Positions 7,301-15,640 of a stretch of DNA of 64,000 bases are shown here, piece by piece (within the stretch, counting starts at the first letter, position 1; every line of letters starts with the position of its first letter). A program made the position numbers and the translations under genes. The notes below the pieces were generated by a model, which worked only from the letters and a program-made list of their open reading frames with translations, made no database searches and had not been told where the DNA came from. The stretch spans positions 62,001 through 126,000 of the forward strand of contig JAGZSY010000014.1 of NCBI GenBank assembly GCA_018380885.1, read 5' to 3'. The DNA is from Enterocloster asparagiformis. Lineage in GTDB: Bacteria; Bacillota; Clostridia; Lachnospirales; Lachnospiraceae.

Positions 7301-7444
7301 CTATTTGTCGCTCATATTCTCCTTGATCAGTTCCATCATGATGTCCGTCATATCCGTCAGGTCGCTCTTCACAATGGCGTCCTCCACGTCCTCCACGTCC
7401 AGGCTGGGCTTAAAGCGCTCAATCTCATCCTCAAAGTCTATCAC
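7301..7444 (-). CDS. Small acidic hypothetical protein (47 aa)
   Basis: A short GTG-initiated frame fills the gap between folC and the TPR gene. The GTG shares a base with the folC TAG stop, and an AGGAG site lies nine bases before it. The product is strongly acidic (segments such as DFEDEIERF and DVEDVEDA) and probably helical, with no recognisable domain. Tight packing on both sides and a good ribosome site support it as a real gene; its function is unknown. Confidence 0.5.
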   Translation of the reverse strand: MIDFEDEIERFKPSLDVEDVEDAIVKSDLTDMTDIMMELIKENMSDK

Positions 7445-8757
7445 TATTTTTCACTCCTCACGTGTTCAAGCATTTCTCTCAGTTCTCCGATCAGGTACAG
7501 GGAACCAGCGCAAAACAGCAGCTGTCCCTCGGAGGCCCTTCTCATATCCGCCAGCGCCTCCTCCGCGTTCTCGTATTCCGTCACAGGGCAAACCGCAAAG
7601 GTCCGGAATACCTGGGCCAGCTCCCCTGTGTCCAGCCCGCGGCTGCTTTTCATGCGGGCGATTCCCACGCCCTGCCACGGTATCCCCCGGCAAAGCGTTT
7701 CCACCATGCCGCGGTAATCCTTGTCCGCCACGGCGGCGAACAAAAGGTAGGGTTCTTTTCCCGTCCGCCCGGCCACGTCCCGCACCGCCTCCGTAAAGGC
7801 TGCGATGCCGCCCGGGTTGTGGGCGCCGTCCAGGTAGACGCCCGGCGCCGCCTGCTCCATGCGGCCGGGCCAGCGGGTGGCCCGGATTCCGCGCTGCAGG
7901 GCCCTGTCGTCCGCCTCAATCCCCAATCCCCGCAGGACCTCCAGGGTGCGGACCGCCAGCATGGCGTTGCGGGCCTGGTAGCGCGCCTCAAAGGGCACCG
8001 CCAGGTCCAGCCGGCTCCGGTCCCCCATCCTGGCCTGCATGAAAAAGCCTTCCCCGCCGTCCAGGCTGCCGCGAATCTCGAAGTCGTCCTCCCCCACCGG
8101 ATACCGGGGCGCGTCCAGAAAATATGCGCGGCCCTCGATCACGGCGGAGGCCTCGGGCTGGCCGCCGTCAAATATCACCGGCACCCGCTCCTTGATGATG
8201 CCGGCCTTTTCCCCCGCGATTGCGGAGATAGTATTTCCCAAAAACTGGGTGTGATCCAGGCTGATGGAGGTGATCACACAGGCCAGTGGATGCTCGATCA
8301 CATTGGTGGTGTCCAGACGCCCGCCCATGCCGGTTTCCAGAACCGCCACGTCCACCTGCTTGTCCCGAAACAGGTCTATGGCCATATAAAACAGGAACTC
8401 AAAAAATGTAGGGTGGCACTTGCCCCGGGCCACCATCTGCTCCGTCACGGCGCGCACAGCCAAAAAGCTCCGCTCAAAGCTCTCCCTGTCCGCCATCTCC
8501 CCGTCGATGAGAAAGCGCTCCCGCACCTGCTCCAAATGTGGGGAGACAAAGGTTCCGGTATGGTAGCCGGCCTCCCGCAGCGCGGATGTCAGAAACGCGC
8601 ATACGGAGCCCTTCCCGTTGGTCCCGGCCACGTGTACGGCCTTCAGGGCACGGTCCGGATTGCCCATGGCCTCCAGATATGCGCGCACATCCTCAAGTGA
8701 ATTTTTCTGTTTGGTCCACATCGGAATGCCCAGCAGATATTCCTCCGCATTCACCAT
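7444..8757 (-). CDS. folC: Folylpolyglutamate synthase / dihydrofolate synthase
   Basis: A 437-residue Mur-ligase-family enzyme that adds glutamate to folates (and may condense dihydropteroate with glutamate). The ATP loop GTNGKGSV is near residue 45. There is an ETGMGGRLDTTN segment near residue 150, the SISLDH stretch near 180 and the C-terminal DGAHNPGG motif near residue 310. Its length is normal. It leads a three-gene unit with the 47-residue ORF and the TPR protein, behind a promoter at 8799-8827. Confidence 0.95.
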   Translation of the reverse strand: MVNAEEYLLGIPMWTKQKNSLEDVRAYLEAMGNPDRALKAVHVAGTNGKGSVCAFLTSALREAGYHTGTFVSPHLEQVRERFLIDGEMADRESFERSFLAVRAVTEQMVARGKCHPTFFEFLFYMAIDLFRDKQVDVAVLETGMGGRLDTTNVIEHPLACVITSISLDHTQFLGNTISAIAGEKAGIIKERVPVIFDGGQPEASAVIEGRAYFLDAPRYPVGEDDFEIRGSLDGGEGFFMQARMGDRSRLDLAVPFEARYQARNAMLAVRTLEVLRGLGIEADDRALQRGIRATRWPGRMEQAAPGVYLDGAHNPGGIAAFTEAVRDVAGRTGKEPYLLFAAVADKDYRGMVETLCRGIPWQGVGIARMKSSRGLDTGELAQVFRTFAVCPVTEYENAEEALADMRRASEGQLLFCAGSLYLIGELREMLEHVRSEK

Positions 8758-8798
8758 AAATCTACCCGTCTTTCCAGCCTGTCCTCCAGACCTTTATC

Positions 8799-8827
8799 AG
8801 TTTACCCCAAATTTTCCCGGAGCGCAA
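8799..8827 (-). promoter_or_regulatory. Putative sigma-A promoter of folC
   Basis: TTGCGC (8822-8827) and TAAACT (8799-8804) on the minus strand are separated by 17 bp, about 40 bp before the folC ATG. The rest of the 178-bp gap toward the EamA gene is GC-rich with a hairpin (CCGGCGG/CCGCCGG near 8895-8915) but no T tract. Confidence 0.5.
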
Positions 8828-8935
8828 CCGGATATTCCCGACACGCTTCGACAACACGGCAGGGGCCCGCCGTCTGATGCGCGCAGAGCCCGGAGGACCG
8901 GCGGACGCGCCGCCGGCCTGACCCGGGCCCCACTG

Positions 8936-9841
8936 TCAATTCTCCGCTACCGCGTCCTCGCGCTTGCTTCCCACCGGCACCTGCGCCAGCACGATGGCGC
9001 CGAACATGATCACACACCCGGTGATCTCCTTGGCGTTCAGCCGCTGGCCCAGTAAAACCCAGCCGGCCAGCACGGAGATGCTGGACTCCAAGCTTAAAAT
9101 CAGGGAAGCCACGGTGGGATTCATCCCCTTCTGCCCCACGATCTGCAGGGTGTAGGCCACGCCGCAGCTCATCACGCCGGCGTAGAGCACCGGCGCCCAG
9201 GCCGCCAGAAGCTGGCCAAGCTTCGGCTCCTCGAACAGCACCGTGCACACGCCGGAGAGGATTCCCGCTACCAGAAACTGGATACAGGAGAGCTTAACCC
9301 CGTCCGCCATGGGCGAAAAGTAATCGATCACCAGGATGTGCACGGAGAACAAAACAGCGCACACCAGCACCAGCACATCGCCTAGATTGATTCCGCCGCT
9401 GCCGCCCGTCATGCACAGCATGTAGAGCCCCACCACCGCCATGACCACCGCTCCCCAGATCAGAGGACTGCATTTCTTGCCGAAGAACAGGCCCAGAATG
9501 GGCACGATCACAATATAGCAGGCCGTAATAAAGCCGGCCTTACCCACGGTGGTATACTGGATGCCGAACTGCTGGAAATTGCTGGCCAGAAACAACGCCG
9601 CGCCGCAGCAGATTCCGCCTATCACCAGAATCTTTTTATTTTCCTCAGGAACGTCCTTCTGATTTCTTTTCCCCCGGTCCATAAACAGGATCAGCGGAAC
9701 CAGCACCACAGCGCCGATCAGGCACCTGGCGCAGTTGAAGGTGAAGGGCCCCACGTAATCCATTCCGGCGCTCTGGGCCACAAACGCAACGCCCCAGATG
9801 GCGGCGGTCAGCAGTAACAGCAGTGAATTTTTCAGTTTCAT
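8936..9841 (-). CDS. EamA/DMT-family transporter
   Basis: A 301-residue integral membrane protein with about ten membrane segments in two homologous halves, typical of the drug/metabolite transporter superfamily. The first EamA unit has SAGMDYVGPFTFNCAR near residue 24, and the second ends with a LNAKEITGCVIMFGAIVLAQ segment. Members export amino acids or other small metabolites. It starts 25 bp after the SARP-type regulator gene, and no terminator is visible between it and valS. It may therefore be co-transcribed under the valine T-box, which would suit a branched-chain amino acid exporter; that is inference. Confidence 0.85.
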   Translation of the reverse strand: MKLKNSLLLLLTAAIWGVAFVAQSAGMDYVGPFTFNCARCLIGAVVLVPLILFMDRGKRNQKDVPEENKKILVIGGICCGAALFLASNFQQFGIQYTTVGKAGFITACYIVIVPILGLFFGKKCSPLIWGAVVMAVVGLYMLCMTGGSGGINLGDVLVLVCAVLFSVHILVIDYFSPMADGVKLSCIQFLVAGILSGVCTVLFEEPKLGQLLAAWAPVLYAGVMSCGVAYTLQIVGQKGMNPTVASLILSLESSISVLAGWVLLGQRLNAKEITGCVIMFGAIVLAQVPVGSKREDAVAEN

Positions 9842-9866
9842 GTTTTCCTCGTCCTTTTATAATACC

Positions 9867-11081
9867 TTAACCCGGCAGAATCGGGCTCAGGCTGTAATTG
9901 ATCGCCACGTCCTTGCGCACATAATTGCGGTTGAAGCTGGCCAGGATCCTGTGCACCACGCGCTCCCCGTTCTCGTAGGTGGTGGTGGGCAGCAGGATGA
10001 TGTACTGGCTGACGCTGTAGCGTGAGAAGGCGTCGCTGGAGCGCAGGGAGCTCTTGATGGACTGCTTCAGCCGTTCCATGGCTCTGGACTGAATCTCCGG
10101 ACGCAGCATCCGCCCCTGCCGGTCGCTGACCGTCAGCAGGCAGAGATAAATGGAATCCCCGCTGCGCTCCACGCCCCGCTGCTCAATCTGAAACAGCCGC
10201 TTAAACACCGCGTACTCGCACAGATAGGCGCCGTTCTGCCCGGACACGGCCTCTCCCAGCTCCCTCTGGATCTGATCCAGCTGAGCCAGAGCAGGACGCT
10301 CCTTGCTGCTGATCACCCGGTACAGCTCCTTAAAGGACTCCGAGGGCGTGATCAGCTTGTCGCGGTAAAACATTTCCGTGGTATCATCGTAGAGCTTAAG
10401 CGCCTCCTCCTGGCGCCCGTCCAGGAAGTTGGCGTAGATCAGATGATAGTAAAAGTGCTCGTCATAGGGATCTATGGCCACCGCCCGCTCACACAGGCCG
10501 ATGGTCTCCCCGTACCGCTTCTCCCCAGTCAGGAAGGTGGCCGTCCGGCACACCAGCTTCTGGTACAGGGAGTGGTAGTAGGCGCTGATGGGGATCACCC
10601 ACGACTCGTCCCCGGACTTGGGCAGGAAATATCCGCGGTAGAGGTCCACCGCCTCCATGGCCTCGGCGTAAACGTCCGCCATGGGCCGCCCCGGGTCCAG
10701 CACCAGGTGGCACAGCTCCTCAAAGCGCTCCGCGTCCACCCGGCAGCCGCAGGCCTCCGTGCTCCAGCAGTAGGTGCCGTGCCGGTTCACCAGCAGCTCC
10801 GGGGCCGGAAACCCGGCGCTCTCCAGCATCTTGCGGACCCTGAACACCAGGGTCTTTAAGGCGCCGTAGGGATTGTCCTGGCTCTCATCCGGCCAGATGG
10901 CGCCAAACAGGTCCCCGATTCCCAGCTCCTTTTTCCGGTTCATAATCAGGAAGCACAGCAGGCTCCAGGCCTTCCGGGAACGGTTGTCGTTGTCCCCCAT
11001 CGTCTTTTCCCCAAGGGTGAGGGAAAAGCCCCCCAGCATGTTGGCCTGGATCATCGGCCGCTCTTCTGATGCGTAGTTCAT
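9867..11081 (-). CDS. SARP/BTAD-type regulator with degenerate GGDEF-like C terminus
   Basis: A 404-residue protein. Residues about 10-105 form an OmpR-type winged helix (LGGFSLTLGEK, AWSLLCFLIMNRKKELGIGDLFGAIWP, FRVRKMLESAG). Residues about 110-260 form the helical bacterial transcriptional activator domain, with TPR-like helices. The last 110 residues resemble a GGDEF domain in pattern (LKQSIKSSLRSSDAFSRYS, then YIILLPTT), but the GGDEF motif is replaced by SVSQY, so diguanylate cyclase activity is not expected. The gene begins 41 bp after valS with a GGGGG ribosome site and precedes the EamA transporter by 25 bp. Confidence 0.78.
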   Translation of the reverse strand: MNYASEERPMIQANMLGGFSLTLGEKTMGDNDNRSRKAWSLLCFLIMNRKKELGIGDLFGAIWPDESQDNPYGALKTLVFRVRKMLESAGFPAPELLVNRHGTYCWSTEACGCRVDAERFEELCHLVLDPGRPMADVYAEAMEAVDLYRGYFLPKSGDESWVIPISAYYHSLYQKLVCRTATFLTGEKRYGETIGLCERAVAIDPYDEHFYYHLIYANFLDGRQEEALKLYDDTTEMFYRDKLITPSESFKELYRVISSKERPALAQLDQIQRELGEAVSGQNGAYLCEYAVFKRLFQIEQRGVERSGDSIYLCLLTVSDRQGRMLRPEIQSRAMERLKQSIKSSLRSSDAFSRYSVSQYIILLPTTTYENGERVVHRILASFNRNYVRKDVAINYSLSPILPG

Positions 11082-11122
11082 GTTTTGTTATCCCCCTTAT
11101 TCGGCATACCCGCAGGTTGCAA

Positions 11123-13765
11123 TCACCCCAGCAGCTGGCTCAGCCTGGCTTTTACCTGATCCATCATCTGGTTATATTTTTCCAGTTTTTCCTTCTCGGC
11201 GTCGATCTTGGCCTGGGGCGCGCGGCTCACGAATTTCTCGTTGTTCAGCATGCCGTTGGACCGGGCCAGCTCGCCCTCCAGACGTTTCTCCTCGCCCCGC
11301 AGGCGCTCGATCTCCTTCTGGATGTCCACCAGATCGGCAAAGGGCATGTAGATGGCCGCCCTGGGAATCACCGCGGACACAGCGTCGGCCGCGATTCCCT
11401 CCTTGTCCTTCTGCAAAATCACCTCGTTGGCATAACCCAGGGAGGCGAAAAAGCTTCTGCTGTGCTCAAAGATCCCCAGCAGCGCCTCGTCCTCGCTGAC
11501 CACGTACACCTTGGCCCGCTTGCTGGGCGGCACGTTCATGTCGGAGCGCACGCCGCGGATGGCGCGCACCGCCTCCTTGATGGTCTCGGTGGCGTTTTCC
11601 TCCTCCTGGAAGCTCCTCTCCTCCAGGTAAACAGGCCACTGGGACACCATGATGGTCTCCTCTTCCTCCTGAAGGTTGCAGAAAATCTCCTCGGTGATAA
11701 AGGGCATGAAGGGATGCAGCAGCTTTAAGGCCTGGATCAGCACGGTTTTCAGGGTCCAGATGGCCGCGGCCTTGGTCACGTCATCTTCATTGTACAGCCT
11801 GGGCTTCACCATTTCAATATACCAATCGCAAAATTCTTCCCAAATGAAGTCGTACACCTTCTGCAGGGCGATGCCCAGCTCATAGCGGTCCAGATTGTCG
11901 GTCACATCCCTGGCCAGGGTGTTGCACTTAGAGAGAATCCAGCGGTCCGCCATGGTCAGGCTGTCCAGGGTGACGCCCCGCACATCCGGCGCTTTCTCAA
12001 TGTTCATCATAATGAAGCGGGAGGCGTTCCAAACCTTGTTGGCAAAATTGCGGCTGTTCTCCACCCGCTCCCAGTAGAAGCGCATGTCGTTGCCGGGCGC
12101 ATTTCCGGTGATCAATGTCATGCGCAGGGCGTCGGCGCCGTACTTGTCGATCACCTCCAGGGGATCGATGCCGTTGCCCAGGGACTTGCTCATCTTCCGG
12201 CCCTGGGAGTCGCGCACCAGGCCGTGGATCAGCACGGTGTGGAAGGGGCTCTTGCCGGTCTGCTCCAGGCCGGAGAATACCATGCGGATCACCCAGAAGA
12301 AAATGATGTCGTAGCCGGTCACCAGCACGTCCGTGGGATAGAAATAATCCAGATCCTCGGTTTTTTCCGGCCAGCCCAGGGTTGAGAAGGGCCACAGGGC
12401 GGAGGAAAACCAGGTGTCCAAAGTGTCCTCGTCCTGTGCGAAACGGGAGCCGCCGCACTTGGGGCACTGACAGGGCGCTTTCTTGGCGACCACGATCTCA
12501 CCGCAGTCCTGGCAGTAGTAGGCCGGAATCCGGTGGCCCCACCACAGCTGGCGGGAGATGCACCAGTCGCGGATATTCTCCAGCCAGTGCAGATAGGTCT
12601 TTCCAAAGCTCTCAGGCACGAATTTCAGCTCGCCGGTCTTTAAGGCCTCGATGGCCGGCTTTGCCATCTCGTCCATCTTGACGAACCACTGCTGCTTCAC
12701 CATGGGCTCCACAGTGGTCTTGCAGCGGTCGTGGGTGCCCACGTTGTGGGAGTGGGGAACCACCTTGACCAGCAGGCCCTGGGCCTTCAAATCCTCCACA
12801 ATGGCCTTTCTGGCCTCGTAGCGGTCCATGCCAAAGTAGGGTCCGGGCACGTTCACGGTGGCGTCGTCGTTTAAGATCACGATCTCTTCCAGGTTGTGGC
12901 GCTTGCCCACCTCGAAGTCGTTGGGGTCGTGAGCCGGCGTGATCTTCACGCAGCCGGTGCCGAATTCCTGGTCCACGTAGGCGTCGGCGATCACCGGAAT
13001 CTCCCGGTCGGTCAGCGGCAGCTTCAGCATCTTGCCCACAATATCCTTGTAGCGCTCGTCGTCCGGGTTCACCGCCACCGCGGTGTCGCCCAGCATGGTC
13101 TCCGGGCGGGTGGTGGCGATCTCCACAAAGCGTCCCGGCTCGCCGATCACCGGGTAGTTGATGTGCCAGAAGAAGCCGTCCTGCTCCTCATGCTCCACCT
13201 CTGCGTCGGAGATGGAGGTCTGGCAGACCGGGCACCAGTTGATGATGCGGGAGCCTTTATAGATATAGCCCTTTTCGTACAGCTTGACAAATACCTCCAG
13301 CACCGCGTCGGAGCAGCCCTCGTCCATGGTAAAGCGCTCCCGCTCCCAGTCCGCGGAGGACCCCATCCTGTGCAGCTGGTTCACGATGCGCGTGCCGTAC
13401 TCCTTTTTCCACTCCCAGCACTTCTCCAGAAAGCCCTCGCGGCCCAGGTCGTGCTTGTCGATCCCCTCGCTCTTCAGCTTGTCAATGACCTTGACCTCGG
13501 TGGCGATGGCGGCGTGGTCCGTGCCGGGCTGCCACAGCGCCTCGTAGCCCTGCATGCGCTTGTAGCGGATCAGAATGTCCTGCATGGTGTTGTCCAGGGC
13601 GTGGCCCATGTGCAGCTGTCCGGTGATATTGGGCGGTGGCATCACGATGGTAAAGGGCTTCTTATCCCGGTTCACCTTGGCGTGGAAATACTTTCCGTCC
13701 AGCCATTTCTGGTACAGGCGGTCCTCAATGTCCGCCGGATTGTAAGTTTTTTCCAATTCTTTCAT
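11123..13765 (-). CDS. valS: Valyl-tRNA synthetase
   Basis: An 880-residue class I aminoacyl-tRNA synthetase. The HIGH motif reads HMGH near residue 45 (PPPNITGQLHMGH), the KMSKS motif reads KMSKSLGNG near residue 522, a CP1 editing domain with TTRPETMLGDTAVAVNP lies between, and the C-terminal valine-type coiled coil (about 810-880) is present. I use the ATG at 13765, about 11 nt after GGAG; a GTG at 13774 is too close to the ribosome site. Transcription is controlled by the valine T-box upstream. The SARP-type regulator and EamA genes follow without an obvious terminator. Confidence 0.97.
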   Translation of the reverse strand: MKELEKTYNPADIEDRLYQKWLDGKYFHAKVNRDKKPFTIVMPPPNITGQLHMGHALDNTMQDILIRYKRMQGYEALWQPGTDHAAIATEVKVIDKLKSEGIDKHDLGREGFLEKCWEWKKEYGTRIVNQLHRMGSSADWERERFTMDEGCSDAVLEVFVKLYEKGYIYKGSRIINWCPVCQTSISDAEVEHEEQDGFFWHINYPVIGEPGRFVEIATTRPETMLGDTAVAVNPDDERYKDIVGKMLKLPLTDREIPVIADAYVDQEFGTGCVKITPAHDPNDFEVGKRHNLEEIVILNDDATVNVPGPYFGMDRYEARKAIVEDLKAQGLLVKVVPHSHNVGTHDRCKTTVEPMVKQQWFVKMDEMAKPAIEALKTGELKFVPESFGKTYLHWLENIRDWCISRQLWWGHRIPAYYCQDCGEIVVAKKAPCQCPKCGGSRFAQDEDTLDTWFSSALWPFSTLGWPEKTEDLDYFYPTDVLVTGYDIIFFWVIRMVFSGLEQTGKSPFHTVLIHGLVRDSQGRKMSKSLGNGIDPLEVIDKYGADALRMTLITGNAPGNDMRFYWERVENSRNFANKVWNASRFIMMNIEKAPDVRGVTLDSLTMADRWILSKCNTLARDVTDNLDRYELGIALQKVYDFIWEEFCDWYIEMVKPRLYNEDDVTKAAAIWTLKTVLIQALKLLHPFMPFITEEIFCNLQEEEETIMVSQWPVYLEERSFQEEENATETIKEAVRAIRGVRSDMNVPPSKRAKVYVVSEDEALLGIFEHSRSFFASLGYANEVILQKDKEGIAADAVSAVIPRAAIYMPFADLVDIQKEIERLRGEEKRLEGELARSNGMLNNEKFVSRAPQAKIDAEKEKLEKYNQMMDQVKARLSQLLG

Positions 13766-13834
13766 TGATCTCACATCTCCTTTTCTGTTCCGTCTGCAGC
13801 GGCGAATTTTGCCGGGTATACGGCGCTATCGCGC

Positions 13835-14105
13835 AAAAACGCCCTCTGCAGACCCTTAAAGTCTGCAAAGGGCGATCGTAACCGCGGTACCACCTTTGTT
13901 CACCGGGAAAATCCCGGCCTCATTTGGGCTGTTAACGGGCGCCGCCCGGGGACGCCTAACCGCCCTGCAGGGCGTATCAGCGTTCCGGCTCCGAAGCTAC
14001 CTTCCGCCGCGCCTCTCCCGGACGGCCTTTCAGCCTGTGAGCCGTCCTCTCTGCCGGTGGCGCCGGCGTACTCCTCTTCCTCACTGCCATTGTTTCGATA
14101 TATAC
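13835..14105 (-). promoter_or_regulatory. T-box leader riboswitch (valine) of valS
   Basis: The conserved T-box core AAGGTGGTACCGCGG is present on the minus strand at 13882-13896. Downstream is a strong terminator hairpin (13840-13874) with a T tract at 13835-13839. Upstream is a long Stem I region with GAGGAAGAGGAGTA and an AGAGAGGACGGC bulge element. A GTA (Val) triplet at 13998-14000, on the 3' side of Stem I within GAAGGTAGC, is a plausible specifier. Uncharged tRNA-Val would favour the antiterminator and read-through into valS. Confidence 0.92.
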
Positions 14106-14111
14106 TTTCCC

Positions 14112-14140
14112 ATGATAATGATAATCTGCAATTTTGTCAA
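14112..14140 (-). promoter_or_regulatory. Sigma-A promoter of the valS T-box transcript
   Basis: TTGACA (14135-14140), 17 bp, TATCAT (14112-14117) on the minus strand. The -35 overlaps the last codons and stop of the upstream YbaK-type gene. Confidence 0.85.
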
Positions 14141-14634
14141 GCAGTTTCTTTCACCTGCTCCTGTTCTCTCCAGCCCTTGCAGACATCCACCCACCGCTCG
14201 CAGCCGGAGGACAGCTCCAGCTCCGGGATGGTCAGGCGCACGGCGCTGTTCGCGCTCCCGCAGGCCGGGTAAACCACGTCGAACCGTTTCAGGGACTGGT
14301 CCAGGAACACCCGCACGCCGGCCTTGATGCCAAAGGGGCAGACGCCGCCCACCGCGTGTCCCACCAGCTCCTCCGCCTCTTGGGGCGTCAGCATCTTCGC
14401 CTTGGTCCCGAACGCATCCTTGTATCTGCGGTTGTCCACCTTCACGTCCCCGGCCGCCACCACCAGCACCGGCTCCCCGTCCACCATAAAGGACAGGGTC
14501 TTGGCGATATGGGCGGGCTCGCAGCCCACCGCCTGGGCCGCCAGCTCCACGGTGGCGCTGGACACGTCGAACACCTGGACGCGCCCGCCCAGGCCGAACT
14601 GGTCCAAATGTGCTTTTGCTCTGTCAAATGCCAT
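14137..14634 (-). CDS. YbaK/EbsC-family aminoacyl-tRNA deacylase
   Basis: A 165-residue single-domain protein of the YbaK/ProX editing family, which hydrolyses mischarged aminoacyl-tRNAs such as Cys- or Ala-tRNAPro. Family features are the central VDGEPVLVVAAGDVKVDNRR segment with a conserved Lys, followed by GHAVGGVCPFGI near residue 105. The ATG at 14634 is chosen because GGAGG lies eight bases before it; the open frame extends further upstream. It is directly upstream of valS, and the valS promoter is embedded in its 3' end. The substrate tRNA cannot be predicted. Confidence 0.88.
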   Translation of the reverse strand: MAFDRAKAHLDQFGLGGRVQVFDVSSATVELAAQAVGCEPAHIAKTLSFMVDGEPVLVVAAGDVKVDNRRYKDAFGTKAKMLTPQEAEELVGHAVGGVCPFGIKAGVRVFLDQSLKRFDVVYPACGSANSAVRLTIPELELSSGCERWVDVCKGWREQEQVKETA

Positions 14635-14700
14635 TTCTGTATCCTCCATTTTCCGCCGCCATGGCCTGGTCACGTCCGGCCGCCCGACGGCTCATCTTCT

Positions 14701-14807
14701 TGACCGGGAAAGACCGGTCAGGAAACATCGGATGTCCGTCCGATGGGAAAATTGTTGAAGAACGCCGCTTACAGGCCAGCTTGACGCGCCCTTCTTCAGC
14801 AATTTCC
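14701..14807 (-). terminator. Cluster of three hairpins after the DUF5717 operon, likely including its terminator
   Basis: Three consecutive inverted repeats occupy this gap: TGACCGG/CCGGTCA (14701-14707 and 14714-14720), CATCGGA/TCCGATG (14726-14732 and 14739-14745), and a long imperfect stem (14746-14762 with 14791-14807). None has a long T tract, so whether termination occurs here is uncertain. Confidence 0.4.
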
Positions 14808-14827
14808 CCGCCGTCTGAACTGTTACG

Positions 14828-15640
14828 TTATATCATCACGCGGTACTCCTGCTTCCACTGCTGGATCATTTTCGCCGCTCCCTCCGCCCGCTTGACCGGG
14901 TCCTTCTTAAAGAGCTCCCGCAGCCGGACCACGTCCTCGTTCACCAGCGCGCTCTGGCGGGCCGTCTCCAGCTCCCGGTCCCACTCTGCGATCAGCTCCC
15001 GCGAGAACAGGGCGTGGTATCGCTCTCCCACCGGCAGCGCAGGCTCGAACACGGTCAGGTAGTAAATCTGCTTCAGGGTCCCCATGTCCTTGTTCATGTT
15101 GTAGGACTTGTCCAGGGCCTTTAAGGCCCGGTCGAACTGGAACATCTGCGCGTAGGCCGCCCCCAGGTTGTGATAGATGCCGGCTACAAATCCGTCGTCC
15201 ACCACCTTGTCCGCGGGATACTCCAGCAGCCGCTCATAGCGCAGGGCAGCCTTGCCGTACTGCTTTTTGTGGAACAGGTCGTCGGCCCTGGCCTTGGCGT
15301 ACTGGGCCGGGTGGAGCTTTCTCAATCCGGCCACGGTCTGCTTGAAGCGGTTCTGCTCCTGGTCCGTGTAGTAGTCGCACTCGGACAGGATCAGAAACAG
15401 CAGATCGTCGCTCCTGGAGCCCGCGTCCATCAGCACCTTCAGCTTGTCCGCCAGGTAGGCCATATCCAGTTCGTCCCTGATAAAGGCCAGCAGGGATTCG
15501 TCCACAAAGTCCTCCATCACCAGCAGCGGGTGATTGTAGATCACGTAGCACAGCTCCTGGGAGGAGTGGATGTGGATGCCCAAAATTTCAATATAATAGG
15601 GATGTTTCACCGGCTCATACCGGCACAGCAGCAAACTCAT
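14828..15640 (-). CDS. TPR-like hypothetical protein of the DUF5717/DUF5716 operon
   Basis: A 270-residue predicted cytoplasmic, mostly helical protein. The middle (about residues 110-190) contains TPR-like helix pairs, for example GIYHNLGAAYAQMFQFDRALKAL. There is no signal peptide or enzyme motif. Its ATG overlaps the stop of the Hsp70-like gene by 4 nt, so the two are translationally coupled and probably act together. I do not recognise a characterised homologue; the conserved neighbourhood suggests a partner or adaptor for the actin-fold protein. Confidence 0.7.
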   Translation of the reverse strand: MSLLLCRYEPVKHPYYIEILGIHIHSSQELCYVIYNHPLLVMEDFVDESLLAFIRDELDMAYLADKLKVLMDAGSRSDDLLFLILSECDYYTDQEQNRFKQTVAGLRKLHPAQYAKARADDLFHKKQYGKAALRYERLLEYPADKVVDDGFVAGIYHNLGAAYAQMFQFDRALKALDKSYNMNKDMGTLKQIYYLTVFEPALPVGERYHALFSRELIAEWDRELETARQSALVNEDVVRLRELFKKDPVKRAEGAAKMIQQWKQEYRVMI

